Shown here piece after piece: positions 5,991-13,586 of a stretch of 64,000 bases of DNA. A model generated the notes under the pieces. That model saw only the letters and a list, made by a program, of their open reading frames with translations, was not told the DNA's origin and searched no databases. The stretch covers positions 62,001-126,000 of the forward strand of contig JBBDXI010000041.1 of assembly GCA_040902425.1 (NCBI GenBank), read 5' to 3'. The first letter of the stretch is position 1; each line of letters begins with the position of its first letter. This stretch comes from JBBDXI01 sp040902425 (lineage in GTDB: Bacteria > Planctomycetota > Phycisphaerae > Phycisphaerales > UBA1924). A program made the translations under genes and the position numbers.

Positions 5991-8135
5991 ATGAACGCTC
6001 CCACGCTGCGTCGTTCCTGGCCGATCGTCCCCTCTCTGCTGGCGGTGATCGCCGGGTGCGCGATCGCCAGCGCCCCCCCGGCCGCGCGGGCGCTCACGCC
6101 CACGCCGCTGGCGGCGCAGCTGCCGTCGCTCGCGCTGGTCTCGGCGGCGATGGCAACCCTGGACGATGAGGGGGTCCCGAAGACCGGGTACGCGGTGATC
6201 AAGGGCGAGAAGGCGCCGGTGCCGGATGTCCAGATGGGCGACCCGGCGGTGGTCGCCCGGATCGTCGACGAGGGGAAGAACCGCAACAAGGTGATGGAGC
6301 ACCTGACGCACATCAGCGATGAGATCGGGCCGCGCCTCACGGGCTCCACGGCCCTGGAGAACTTCGAGAACTGGGCGAAGGCGCAGTTCGACGGGTGGGG
6401 GCTGAAGACCGAGATGTGGAAGTGGGGCGACTTCCCGGTGCGGTTCGACCGCGGGCCGTCGAGCGGTAAGGTAGTGATGCGGGGCGCCGCCGGGAGCGAG
6501 TGGCGGACGGTGCGCGAGCTGCAGTTCACCACCAGCGCCTGGACGGCGGGGACCGAGGGCGCGGTGCGCGGCCCGGTGGTGAAGATGCCCGAGAACGAGG
6601 AGCAGTTCGAAGCGGTGAAGGACAAGCTCAAGGGTGCGTGGCTGCTCATCAAGCCGACCGCATCCGGCGGGCGGCGGGGCGTGATGGCCGGCGGCGGGCC
6701 CGCGGGGCGGCAGCGCACGTTCGCGAACATCCGCGCGAAGTGGGCGGGCAAGCCGATCGCAGGCGACGACACCCCGGCGCCGGAGCCGTTCGCGAAGGAC
6801 GGCGTCTCGGGTGCCTACGAGGGGACGGCGTCGGGCGGTCGCTTCGCGGGCGCTGAGGGTGTGCCGGTGACGATCGAGCTGTGGGTCGGCCAGGAAGGGA
6901 CCGCGCGGGGCACGTTGGCCCTGGGCACGTTCCGGGCCGGGCGCTTCAACGGCGGGACGTACGACCGGTCGACGGGGGAACTCACGTTCACGATCGAGGG
7001 CGGGCGGGGCGCAGCGCCCTACACCGTCAAGGTGAAGGACGGCGTCCTGTCGGGCCAATCGAACCCCGAGGAAGGGGAGCCCGTGAAGGTCTCGGCAAAG
7101 GTCCAGGACCCGGAGAAGGCGCAGGAGGCCGAGGCGGCCAAGGGGCCCTCGCTGGAGGAGCGGATCCTGAAGGCCGGCCCGGCGGGGTTCATCTCCGCCT
7201 CGAACGACGACCGGGTGCGGACGGGCGGCTCGTACCGCGGCATCGACGGGGCGAGCCCCCCGGTGGATGCCGAGGTGATGGTCCGCCAGGCGGACTACGA
7301 CTACATCAACTCGCGGGTGGCGGACGGGCTGCCGATCCAGGTCGAGTTCGACCTGCCGCACACGTTCAAGGCCGGGCCGATCCCGGTGCACAACGTGATC
7401 GCGGAGATCCCCGGGACGGTGTGGCCCGACGAGGTGGTGATCATCTCGGCGCACATGGACTCGTGGAACGGCCCCGGTTCGCAGGGCACGACCGACAACG
7501 GCACCGGAACGTCGGTGACGATGGAGGCCGCCCGCATCCTGATGGCCGCGGGCGCCAAGCCCAAGCGGACGATCCGCTTCATCCTGTGGTCGGGCGAGGA
7601 GCAGGGGCTGCTGGGCTCGCGCGAGTACGTGAAGGTGCTGAAGGAAAAAGGGGAGCTGGAGAAGATCTCGGCGTGCTTCGTGGATGACGGCGGGACGAAC
7701 TACGAGGGTGGCCTGCAATGCCTGGACAGCCAGGTGTCGATCCTGGCCGCGGCGACGGCGCCGGTGAACGGGGTCTTCTACAGCGAGACGGACAAGAAGC
7801 ACCTGGATGTGAACATCCGCCCGAGCGCCCGCGCGGGCGGCGGGATGGCGGGCGGGAGCAGCGACCACGCCTCGTTCCAGCGGGAGGGCGTGCCGGGGTT
7901 CTTCTGGGATGAGGTGGGGCGAGCGGACTACCAGTTCGGCTGGCACACGCAGAACGACAAGCTGAACCTGGCGATCCCGGAGTACCTGATGCAGAGTTCT
8001 ACCTGCGCCGCGGTGACGGCGTACAACCTGGCGTGCGCGCCGTCGCTGCTGCCGCGGAAGCCGCTGCCGAAGGAGGAGGAACCGAAGAAGGACGGGGCGG
8101 CGGAGGCGGTGGGGGCGGTGGGGGCGGGGCGGTAG
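5991..8135 (+). CDS. M28-family zinc peptidase with PA-like domain, exported
   Basis: 714 residues with a signal sequence (MNAPTLRRSWPIVPSLLAVIAGCAIA); AGGAGA lies 6 nt before the ATG. The C-terminal half is an M28 di-zinc aminopeptidase. Metal ligands and acid are in place: H488 (AHMD), D502 (TTDNG), the catalytic Glu E536 in GEEQ with E537, D565 or D566 (VDDGG) and H652 (WHTQ). The first half resembles a protease-associated domain (KGAWLLIKP), split by a beta-rich, glycine-rich insert of about 120 residues (roughly 265-390). The insert is not normally part of M28 enzymes and could be a binding module. Likely role: periplasmic or extracellular peptide degradation. A terminator follows, so it is probably monocistronic. 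Confidence 0.9.
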   Translation: MNAPTLRRSWPIVPSLLAVIAGCAIASAPPAARALTPTPLAAQLPSLALVSAAMATLDDEGVPKTGYAVIKGEKAPVPDVQMGDPAVVARIVDEGKNRNKVMEHLTHISDEIGPRLTGSTALENFENWAKAQFDGWGLKTEMWKWGDFPVRFDRGPSSGKVVMRGAAGSEWRTVRELQFTTSAWTAGTEGAVRGPVVKMPENEEQFEAVKDKLKGAWLLIKPTASGGRRGVMAGGGPAGRQRTFANIRAKWAGKPIAGDDTPAPEPFAKDGVSGAYEGTASGGRFAGAEGVPVTIELWVGQEGTARGTLALGTFRAGRFNGGTYDRSTGELTFTIEGGRGAAPYTVKVKDGVLSGQSNPEEGEPVKVSAKVQDPEKAQEAEAAKGPSLEERILKAGPAGFISASNDDRVRTGGSYRGIDGASPPVDAEVMVRQADYDYINSRVADGLPIQVEFDLPHTFKAGPIPVHNVIAEIPGTVWPDEVVIISAHMDSWNGPGSQGTTDNGTGTSVTMEAARILMAAGAKPKRTIRFILWSGEEQGLLGSREYVKVLKEKGELEKISACFVDDGGTNYEGGLQCLDSQVSILAAATAPVNGVFYSETDKKHLDVNIRPSARAGGGMAGGSSDHASFQREGVPGFFWDEVGRADYQFGWHTQNDKLNLAIPEYLMQSSTCAAVTAYNLACAPSLLPRKPLPKEEEPKKDGAAEAVGAVGAGR

Positions 8136-8156
8136 GGACCCCGTAGGGACTGAAGG

Positions 8157-8186
8157 AAGGGCGCCGTCGCCGGCGCCTTTTTCTTT
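8157..8186 (+). terminator. Rho-independent terminator after the M28 peptidase
   Basis: Stem AAGGGCGCC/GGCGCCTTT (one G-U pair) around a 6-nt loop, followed by a T-rich tract, 22 nt after the stop codon. Confidence 0.8.
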
Positions 8187-8200
8187 GTGACCATGGCTAG

Positions 8201-8235
8201 GAACAGTTGTGAACAGTTGTTGATACCGCTATGCT
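8201..8235 (+). promoter_or_regulatory. Promoter and tandem operator of the ParDE-like operon
   Basis: Two head-to-tail copies of GAACAGTTGT (8201-8210, 8211-8220) overlap a -35 box TTGTGA (8207-8212). A 17-bp spacer separates this from -10 TATGCT (8230-8235). The ATG at 8242 lies 7 bases after the -10, so the transcript would be leaderless; no Shine-Dalgarno is present. The direct repeat is a natural candidate for the antitoxin binding site. Confidence 0.65.
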
Positions 8236-8241
8236 GGCAGC

Positions 8242-8508
8242 ATGGCACGCTCAACCACCCTGACGATCTCGATGCCCCCCTCGATGGCCGAGTTCATCCG
8301 CCGGCGGATGGCGGCGAAGGGGTACGGCAACACCAGCGAGTACTTCCGGCAGCTCGTCCGGGCGGACCGGAAGCAGGCCGAGGACGAGGTGCTCGACCGC
8401 TTGCTCCTTCAGGGACTGAGGAGCAAGCGGGTGCACGCGGACGAGGGCTGGTGGCAGGAGCGTCATGCCCGGCTTGCAGCGCAGCTGAAGCGCCGCAAGA
8501 CTGCGTGA
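8242..8508 (+). CDS. ParD-like ribbon-helix-helix antitoxin
   Basis: 88 residues. The N-terminus STTLTISMPPSMAEFIRRRM is a ribbon-helix-helix DNA-binding strand and helix. GNTSEYFRQLVRADRKQAE matches the helix 2 and exit region of type II ParD/CC2985 antitoxins. The C-terminal half would wrap the toxin. It ends in TGA directly before the toxin ATG, the usual antitoxin-first order. It is expected to repress its own promoter through the tandem GAACAGTTGT repeats. Confidence 0.88.
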   Translation: MARSTTLTISMPPSMAEFIRRRMAAKGYGNTSEYFRQLVRADRKQAEDEVLDRLLLQGLRSKRVHADEGWWQERHARLAAQLKRRKTA

Positions 8509-8934
8509 ATGGTCCTGGACTACACGAAGGAGGCGGAGCGCGATATCGACCGCATCGCGTCGTTCGTTCTCCGCGACAGCCCCGAGGCCGCGGAGCGTTT
8601 CCTTCGAAGCGTGCGGCTGACGGCGCGGTCCCTCCTTGAGTTCCCTCTGCGCGGGCGAGAGCGCCGCCGACCCCAGCGTTCGCTCCGCGATCTCCGATGG
8701 ATCGCCGTGCGCGGGTTCCCGCGTCACCTGATCTTCTACCGGGCGTCGCCGGACCTGCTTCTCGTCGTCCGCGTGTTGCCGGGGGTCATGAACCTCGACC
8801 AGATCCTCGGCAGCGAGGGTCCGCGATTGGCGCAGTGTGTCACGCCGCCGGCATCTGGTTCGCCCGAGCCCGGATCCCGTCCAGCATCTGCCGCACCTCC
8901 TGCGCCATCCGCGAGTTGGGGAACTGCTCGATGA
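8509..8934 (+). CDS. ParE/RelE-superfamily toxin with a long C-terminal tail
   Basis: Residues 1-100 match the family: YTKEAERDIDRIASFVLRDSPEAA, a central LLEFPLRGRE turn, and GFPRHLIFYRASPDLLLVVRVLPG at the end of the fold. ParE toxins usually poison gyrase. Here the frame runs to 141 residues, adding about 40 Pro/Ser/Ala-rich residues after the fold. The last 95 bp overlap the convergent gene ending at 8840. The tail may be real or may reflect loss of an earlier stop codon. It abuts the antitoxin with no intergenic base. Confidence 0.85.
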   Translation: MVLDYTKEAERDIDRIASFVLRDSPEAAERFLRSVRLTARSLLEFPLRGRERRRPQRSLRDLRWIAVRGFPRHLIFYRASPDLLLVVRVLPGVMNLDQILGSEGPRLAQCVTPPASGSPEPGSRPASAAPPAPSASWGTAR

Positions 8935-9844
8935 TCCGCTGGCCGACGGCCGCGGCCCGGTCCCACTGGCGGTCCTGGACGGCGAGCTTGAAGTGGGCGC
9001 CGAGGTTCTCGCGGGCCTTGCCGATCACGCCCCGGGCGACCTCCCGGTACGGCCCGGCCTCGGCCTCGCTCAGGTACGCGTCGAGCTCCTTGAGCAGCTC
9101 CATGGCCTCGTCGATGCGGCTCTGCTCGGCGCACAGCAGGAACCGCCGCTCGAGGTCCGATTTGTACATGGCCCGGGCGTGCTCGACGCGGTGGCGCAGG
9201 CCCTCGGCCTGGGGCGAGTCCGGGTACAGGCGGCTGGTGCGCCCCGCCTCGGTCAGGGCCTGGTCCCAGCGGCGCTGGCCGGTGAGCCAGTCGATGCGGG
9301 TAATGCTCTCCAGCACCTTGCGCTGCACCGTCTCGAAGCGGGCGTGCTCGATGCGCTGGCGGAACTCCTCGGCGTCGGAGCGGTAACCGAAGCGCTCCGC
9401 CAGCTCCTTGACCAGGACCATGGCCGCGTCCCAGTCCTCGGCCTCGATGTCCTCCTGGATCGCCTTGCAGAGGATCTCGCGGTCGCGCCGGCGGTTCAGG
9501 ACGCGCCGGGCGTCGTCGGAGAGGGCGCCGTGCTCGACCAGCTGCTCGATCGCCCGCGAGAGGTGCTCCAGCTGCGGGCGCGTGTCGCCATCGCCGGCGC
9601 GGGCGCGGCTCCGCCAGAAGGCGCCCACCATCCCCGCGGCCACGATGCAGATGACCACGCCCAGGCCGCCCGCCGCGGCGAGCGCGGGAAGCTCCGGCCC
9701 GCCCCGGATGATGCCGGTGATGATCATGGTCGCCGAGGCCGCCGCGCCCAGGGCGATGGTGGCGACGAGGATGGTGAACCGGCGGCGCCGGTCGCGCGCG
9801 GCGGCCAGTTCGGCGAGGTCATCGAAACGGTTGGGATCGGACAT
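8840..9844 (-). CDS. Membrane protein with TPR-like helical repeats
   Basis: I begin at the ATG giving MSDPNRFDDLAELAAARD (334 residues); 19 upstream codons are open but lie over a repeat hairpin. Two transmembrane helices occupy about residues 22-44 and 51-74, separated by GIIRGGPE. The rest, about 250 residues, is alpha-helical with paired helices typical of TPR-like solenoids (for example RWDQALTEAGRTSRLYPDSPQAE and QWDRAAAVGQRIIEQFPNSRMAQE). Probably an inner-membrane scaffold with a cytoplasmic or periplasmic solenoid. Partner and function unknown. Confidence 0.75.
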   Translation of the reverse strand: MSDPNRFDDLAELAAARDRRRRFTILVATIALGAAASATMIITGIIRGGPELPALAAAGGLGVVICIVAAGMVGAFWRSRARAGDGDTRPQLEHLSRAIEQLVEHGALSDDARRVLNRRRDREILCKAIQEDIEAEDWDAAMVLVKELAERFGYRSDAEEFRQRIEHARFETVQRKVLESITRIDWLTGQRRWDQALTEAGRTSRLYPDSPQAEGLRHRVEHARAMYKSDLERRFLLCAEQSRIDEAMELLKELDAYLSEAEAGPYREVARGVIGKARENLGAHFKLAVQDRQWDRAAAVGQRIIEQFPNSRMAQEVRQMLDGIRARANQMPAA

Positions 9845-9857
9845 GCTCGGTGACTCC

Positions 9858-9891
9858 GGCACGGGCAAGCCCAAAGCGGCTTGCCCATGCC
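9858..9891. repeat. Hairpin repeat between cupin and TPR-like genes
   Basis: A 13-bp inverted repeat (GGCACGGGCAAGC with GCTTGCCCATGCC, one mismatch) around an 8-nt loop. On the minus strand it is preceded by GGGTG. It fills the 53-nt gap between two genes and has no U-tract. It probably belongs to the wider palindromic repeat population of this genome. Confidence 0.5.
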
Positions 9892-9897
9892 ACCCGC

Positions 9898-10332
9898 TCA
9901 ACTCCCCGGCGTGACCTCCCCGCAGTTGCGGCTCACCGGGACCAGACAGAGAAACGTCATGCCGCCCGGGGCATTTCCGCCCCCGCCCCCCGGCGCGGCC
10001 TTGAACTGGTGCTCCTCATCCGCGGGGACGTAGACCACATCCCCCGCCCGGACGGGGTGCTCGCGGCCCCCGAGCAGGACCGTCCCGCCCCCGCTGACGA
10101 CATACACCTCGTGCTCGTAGTCGTGGCTGTGCCGGGGCGAGTGGCCCCCCGGCTCGACGATGAACTGGCGGAGGGCGAAGTGCGGGGCCCCGTGCTCCCG
10201 CCCGCACATGACCGCCATGCGCACGCCGGCGACGCCCTGCATGTCCACGGGGCGCGCGGCCGCGTCGGCCAGGTTGCGGATGAGGCCGCGGCTGCCGGGG
10301 ATCGACGCGGCCGGGGGTGCTGAGCTGGTCAC
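9898..10332 (-). CDS. Cupin-domain protein
   Basis: 144 residues from a GTG with GGAG 8 nt upstream; the open frame extends 55 codons further but over the divergent promoter. A single conserved cupin_2 barrel is visible. Motif 1 carries metal ligands in PRHSHDYEHEVYVVSGGG (two His, one Glu). Motif 2 is AGDVVYVPADEEHQF with the last His. Such small cupins bind a metal and may be sensors, isomerases or dioxygenases; substrate cannot be inferred. A Gly-rich stretch near residue 125 is probably a surface loop. Confidence 0.85.
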   Translation of the reverse strand: MTSSAPPAASIPGSRGLIRNLADAAARPVDMQGVAGVRMAVMCGREHGAPHFALRQFIVEPGGHSPRHSHDYEHEVYVVSGGGTVLLGGREHPVRAGDVVYVPADEEHQFKAAPGGGGGNAPGGMTFLCLVPVSRNCGEVTPGS

Positions 10333-10376
10333 GGGCAAGGCTCCATCACGGCGTGGTCGGGGGACGGGTCCGGCCC

Positions 10377-10386
10377 ATTCTATGAT
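10377..10386. promoter_or_regulatory. Overlapping divergent -10 boxes
   Basis: TATGAT (10381-10386) reads rightward and ends 7 nt before the ATG at 10394. On the other strand TAGAAT (10382-10377) reads toward the cupin gene. The two hexamers share two bases, so the divergent promoters probably compete. Neither has a convincing -35. Confidence 0.45.
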
Positions 10387-10393
10387 GGACCCG

Positions 10394-11101
10394 ATGGCTC
10401 TTGAACCGACACGACAGGCCCGGGATGCGCCCGCGGGGCAGGGGATGACCCCACGCTTCCGGATCGAGACCTTCACCCTCGGGCCGTTCGAGACCAACTG
10501 CTACCTCGTCTACGCCGACACCCCCGATACGCGGGGCCAGCCCTGCTGGATCGTGGATGCGAGCTTCGGGCCGGCGGAGATGATCGAGCGGACGCGTGAA
10601 CTGGGCCTCAGGCCCACCGCCCTGCTGCTGACCCACGCCCACGTGGACCACATCGCGGGCGTGGATGAGGTGTGCGCGGCCTTCCCGGGCCTGCCGGTGC
10701 TGGTCCACGGGGCGGAGCGGGAGTGGCTGGGGAACCCGGCCCTGAACCTCTCCCTGGGGGCGGGCGTTCGGATCACGGCCCGGGGCCCGGATGGCATGCT
10801 GGAGGATGGGCAGGAACTGGAACTGGAGGGCGGCCGCTGGCGGGTGCTGCACACGCCGGGGCACTCGCCGGGGGGCGTGACGTTCTTCTCCGAGGCGCAG
10901 CGGGTGGCGCTCGTCGGCGATGCCCTGTTCGCGGGCTCGGTCGGGAGGACGGACTTCCCGGGGAGCGACCCGGACCTGCTGGCCCGCTCGATCGGGACGC
11001 GCCTCTACAGCCTGCCGGACGACACCGTGATCTACCCCGGGCACGGGCCGCAGAGCACCATCGGGCGGGAGAAGCGGACGAACCCCTTCGTTCGCGCGTG
11101 A
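10394..11101 (+). CDS. Metallo-beta-lactamase-fold hydrolase (glyoxalase II-like)
   Basis: 235 residues. The metal site is complete: THAHVDH (HxHxDH), GHSPGG with the third His, GDALFAGSVGRTDFPG with the bridging Asp, and YPGHGPQ with the last His. The N-terminal core FTLGPFETNCYLVYAD is typical of the glyoxalase II/persulfide dioxygenase-like group. Likely a cytosolic thioester or related hydrolase, substrate unknown. Start at 10394 is chosen because a -10 box lies 7 nt before it; an internal ATG at 10445 (218 residues) would match the usual family length and is the main alternative. Confidence 0.88.
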   Translation: MALEPTRQARDAPAGQGMTPRFRIETFTLGPFETNCYLVYADTPDTRGQPCWIVDASFGPAEMIERTRELGLRPTALLLTHAHVDHIAGVDEVCAAFPGLPVLVHGAEREWLGNPALNLSLGAGVRITARGPDGMLEDGQELELEGGRWRVLHTPGHSPGGVTFFSEAQRVALVGDALFAGSVGRTDFPGSDPDLLARSIGTRLYSLPDDTVIYPGHGPQSTIGREKRTNPFVRA

Positions 11102-11174
11102 CCGCGCCCGCGACGGAAATGCCCCGCGGGGGCATCCGGGCACTACAGTCCCCCCCACTTTGAAGGAGGCCCCG

Positions 11175-11695
11175 ATGCCCTTCGCCGAAACCCTCACCCG
11201 CGGCGGGCGCGTCTCGCTGCGGCTGGCCGAGATGATGCTGGCCGGCGTCACGCCCGAGCAGTTCGCCCGCCGGCCGCGCTTCGGCGCGACGGTCGTCTGC
11301 ACCAACCACCCCGCGTTGTGTTCGGACACCTGTCGCTGTACCCGGCTCGGTGGCTGGCGGATGCGGGGCTCGACGGGTCGGTTGCGGCCGCGCCCGCGAA
11401 CTACGCCGAGCTCTTCGCGGCCGGCAAGGAGTGCCTGGACGACGAGTCGGGCCTCTACCCGCCGATGGCCGGGATCGTCGAGACCTTCAAGCGCGTCCAC
11501 ACGGCCGCGCTCGAGCGGCTGGGCTCGCTCCCCGACGAGAGGCTGCGCGAGCCCAACCCGCGCGAGGGGCGGATGCGCGAGATGTTCCCGACGCTTGGCG
11601 GCCTGCTGATGTTCTACATGACCAGCCACATGATGATGCACATCGGGCAGATCAGCGCGTGGCGACGGTGCATGGGGCTGGGGCCGGTGATGTGA
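11175..11695 (+). pseudogene. DinB-like protein, frameshifted near 11317
   Basis: AAGGAGG precedes the ATG at 11175. The first frame encodes MPFAETLTRGGRVSLRLAEMM to about TNHPA. The family then expects a motif of the type NHPAFVFGHLSLYP, but this continues only in another frame (GHLSLYPARWLADAG on to the stop at 11695). Inserting one base in ccgcgttgtg (11311-11320) restores one continuous protein of about 173 residues. DinB metal ligands are present across the two parts: His of GHLSLYP, and the two His of SHMMMHIGQ near the C-terminus. Either a true single-base deletion or an assembly error in a draft genome. Confidence 0.75.
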
Positions 11696-11696
11696 C

Positions 11697-11772
11697 GGGT
11701 ACCCCGGCACTCCGTGCCGGGCCGTTCGGGTTCACGAACGGTCAATGTCCGGCTCGGAGCGCCGGGCTACCC
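11697..11772. repeat. Inverted pair of REP-like hairpins (BIME-like)
   Basis: Rightward unit 11697-11720: foot GGGTACC, stem CCGGCAC/GTGCCGG, loop TCC. Leftward unit 11749-11772: foot GGGTAGC, stem CCGGCGC/GAGCCGG (one mismatch), loop TCC. They are separated by 28 bp. The TAG stop codon of the leftward gene at 11767 lies inside the foot of the second unit. Confidence 0.7.
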
Positions 11773-12858
11773 GCCGATGAACCGCGCGTAGATCGACCGC
11801 GCTGCCTCCACGCGCTCCGTGCCGCGGATGATCGCGCGCCCATCGGGGAACACCGTGAGCCCGACCGGCGCACCCTCCGGCGAACGCTCCCGCGCCAGCT
11901 CGCCCCGCAGGAAGAACCGGCCCACCTCGAACTCCCCGTGCGGCAAGAGCCGCTCCGCCAACCCAGCAAGGTCCACTCGAGCGCCGGCCGCAGCCCCCGC
12001 CGGGCACACCTGCACCGCGATCTGGCCGCACAGAGCCCGCGTGCCCGACATCGCGTCGCCCTCGAGAAACTCGAAGCCGCGCAGCCCGCAGCAGGGGCAG
12101 TCCGCCCGCCTCGCCGCCGACAGGTCGAGCCTGCGACGGAGGTTCGACCAGAGGTCGATCTCCAGGAGCGTCGGCGAGAGAAGGTCGGCGCGCCCCAGCA
12201 GCAGCTTGAACGCATCGCTCGCCTGGCACGCGGCCACGATCGCCACGACGGGCCCAAGGACGCCCGCGGTGTCGCACGTCGGGACGCTCCCGGGCGCGGG
12301 CGGGGTCTCAAAGACGCACCGGAGGCAACACGAGCCCCGTTCGCGAGTCGCGGTGGGCAGCACGGTCATCTGCATCCCCCGCGTCCCCACCACGCCCCCG
12401 TAGCAATACGGCACCCCGTGCTTCACCGCCAGGTCGTTGAGCAGGTACCGCGTCTCAAAGTTGTCCGTGCCGTCGAGCAGCACCGCGGGCGCCGCCTCCC
12501 GCACCATCCGCTCGGCGTTCCCGCTGTTGAAATCGGCGACGACCGCCTCGACCCGGATCGGGGAGTTCACCGCCCGCAGCCGCCTCGCCGCGGCCTCGGC
12601 CTTCGGCAGGCCCTCCGCGGCGTCCCGCTCGTCAAAGAGCGTCTGCCGCTGCAGATTGGTCAGTTCGACGACATCGCGGTCCACCAGCGTGATCCGCCCG
12701 ACCCCCGCGCGGGCCAGCAGGTCAGCGCTGGCGCACCCCAGCGCCCCGCACCCGACCAGCAGCACCGACGACTCCGCCAGGCGCCGCTGCCCCTCCTCGC
12801 CCACGCCCGGCAGGAGCATCTGGCGGTGGTATCGTTCCAGCCCGTGCATCTTGCTCAT
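11767..12858 (-). CDS. ThiF/MoeB-family E1-like adenylyltransferase
   Basis: 363 residues. The Rossmann nucleotide site reads VLLVGCGALGCASADLLARAGVG. The acidic VDRDVVELTNLQRQTLF carries the conserved Asp and the arginine finger, and DGTDNFETRYLLND follows. A structural zinc site is suggested by the Cys pairs of CCLRC and DCPCC. ThiF/MoeB enzymes adenylate the C-terminal glycine of a sulfur-carrier protein (ThiS, MoaD). The last 90 residues form a small beta domain common in standalone homologues and end in FIGG. No thiS or moaD gene lies nearby, so pathway (thiamine or molybdopterin) is not decided. Confidence 0.88.
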   Translation of the reverse strand: MSKMHGLERYHRQMLLPGVGEEGQRRLAESSVLLVGCGALGCASADLLARAGVGRITLVDRDVVELTNLQRQTLFDERDAAEGLPKAEAAARRLRAVNSPIRVEAVVADFNSGNAERMVREAAPAVLLDGTDNFETRYLLNDLAVKHGVPYCYGGVVGTRGMQMTVLPTATRERGSCCLRCVFETPPAPGSVPTCDTAGVLGPVVAIVAACQASDAFKLLLGRADLLSPTLLEIDLWSNLRRRLDLSAARRADCPCCGLRGFEFLEGDAMSGTRALCGQIAVQVCPAGAAAGARVDLAGLAERLLPHGEFEVGRFFLRGELARERSPEGAPVGLTVFPDGRAIIRGTERVEAARSIYARFIGG

Positions 12859-12875
12859 CGCAGGCAGACCTCGCC

Positions 12876-13586
12876 ATGACTGTACCCGCCCCCGCGGCCT
12901 CGACCGCCCCCAACCCCCCCACTGCCGCAGCGCCGCCCCCGAGCGACGCCCCCGCCCCCCCCGCCCCGTGGACGCCGCCCACGCCCCTCCCCGGCCCCGT
13001 CCACAGCCCGCGGGTCACGCTCCGGTTCTGGGAAGCCGCTGACGCGCCCTCGATGCTCGCGGCCATCGAGGCCAGCCGGTCCACGCTCCTCCCCTGGATG
13101 CCCTGGGCGCTGGCCGACAACCGCACGGTCGAGGAGTGCATCTACAACATCGAGCGCTTCCGGCGGGCCCGCGAAGCGCCGGCGTGCGACAGCTACGTCC
13201 TGGGCATCTTCGACCGCCGCACCAACGAGGCGATCGGAGGGACGGGCCTGCACCGCATCAACCACAGCGCGCAGCAGGCGGAGATCGGCTACTGGGTCCG
13301 CGCCGACCGGCGGCGCCGGGGCCTGTGTACCGAGGCCGTCGCCCACCTGCTCTCGGCGGCGCTCGCGCCCCAGGCCGCGGGCGGCTGGGGGTTCCGGCGG
13401 ATCGAGATCCTCTGCGGCGGCGGCAACACGCCCTCGGCCCGCGTGCCCGGCAAACTGGGCCTGCGCCAGGAATACAGCCTGAAGGAAGCCCGCTGGGTCG
13501 ATGGCCTGGGCTGGCAGGACACCCTGGGATGGGGAGTGCTCGCCGGCGAGTGGGACGGCGCCCGCCACGCGCTCAGGCGCGGGTGA
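12876..13586 (+). CDS. GNAT-family N-acetyltransferase (RimJ/RimL-like)
   Basis: 236 residues. The first 45 are a Pro/Ala-rich, probably disordered leader. The GNAT fold follows: VTLRFWEAADAPSMLAAIEAS, then IGGTGLHRINHSAQQAEIGYWV. The acetyl-CoA loop is RRRRGLCTEAVAHLL (variant of Q/RxxGxG/A) and GGGNTPSARVPGKLGL matches the motif B asparagine region. This layout is that of RimJ/RimL enzymes acting on protein N-termini or small amines. No clear Shine-Dalgarno. The last 14 bp overlap the convergent metallophosphoesterase gene. Confidence 0.85.
   Translation: MTVPAPAASTAPNPPTAAAPPPSDAPAPPAPWTPPTPLPGPVHSPRVTLRFWEAADAPSMLAAIEASRSTLLPWMPWALADNRTVEECIYNIERFRRAREAPACDSYVLGIFDRRTNEAIGGTGLHRINHSAQQAEIGYWVRADRRRRGLCTEAVAHLLSAALAPQAAGGWGFRRIEILCGGGNTPSARVPGKLGLRQEYSLKEARWVDGLGWQDTLGWGVLAGEWDGARHALRRG

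Noticed and set aside
5955..7946. 663-codon minus-strand frame opposite the M28 peptidase
   Set aside because: Pure antisense shadow; composition is His/Arg/Pro-rich with no domain, and the plus-strand gene has intact catalytic motifs.
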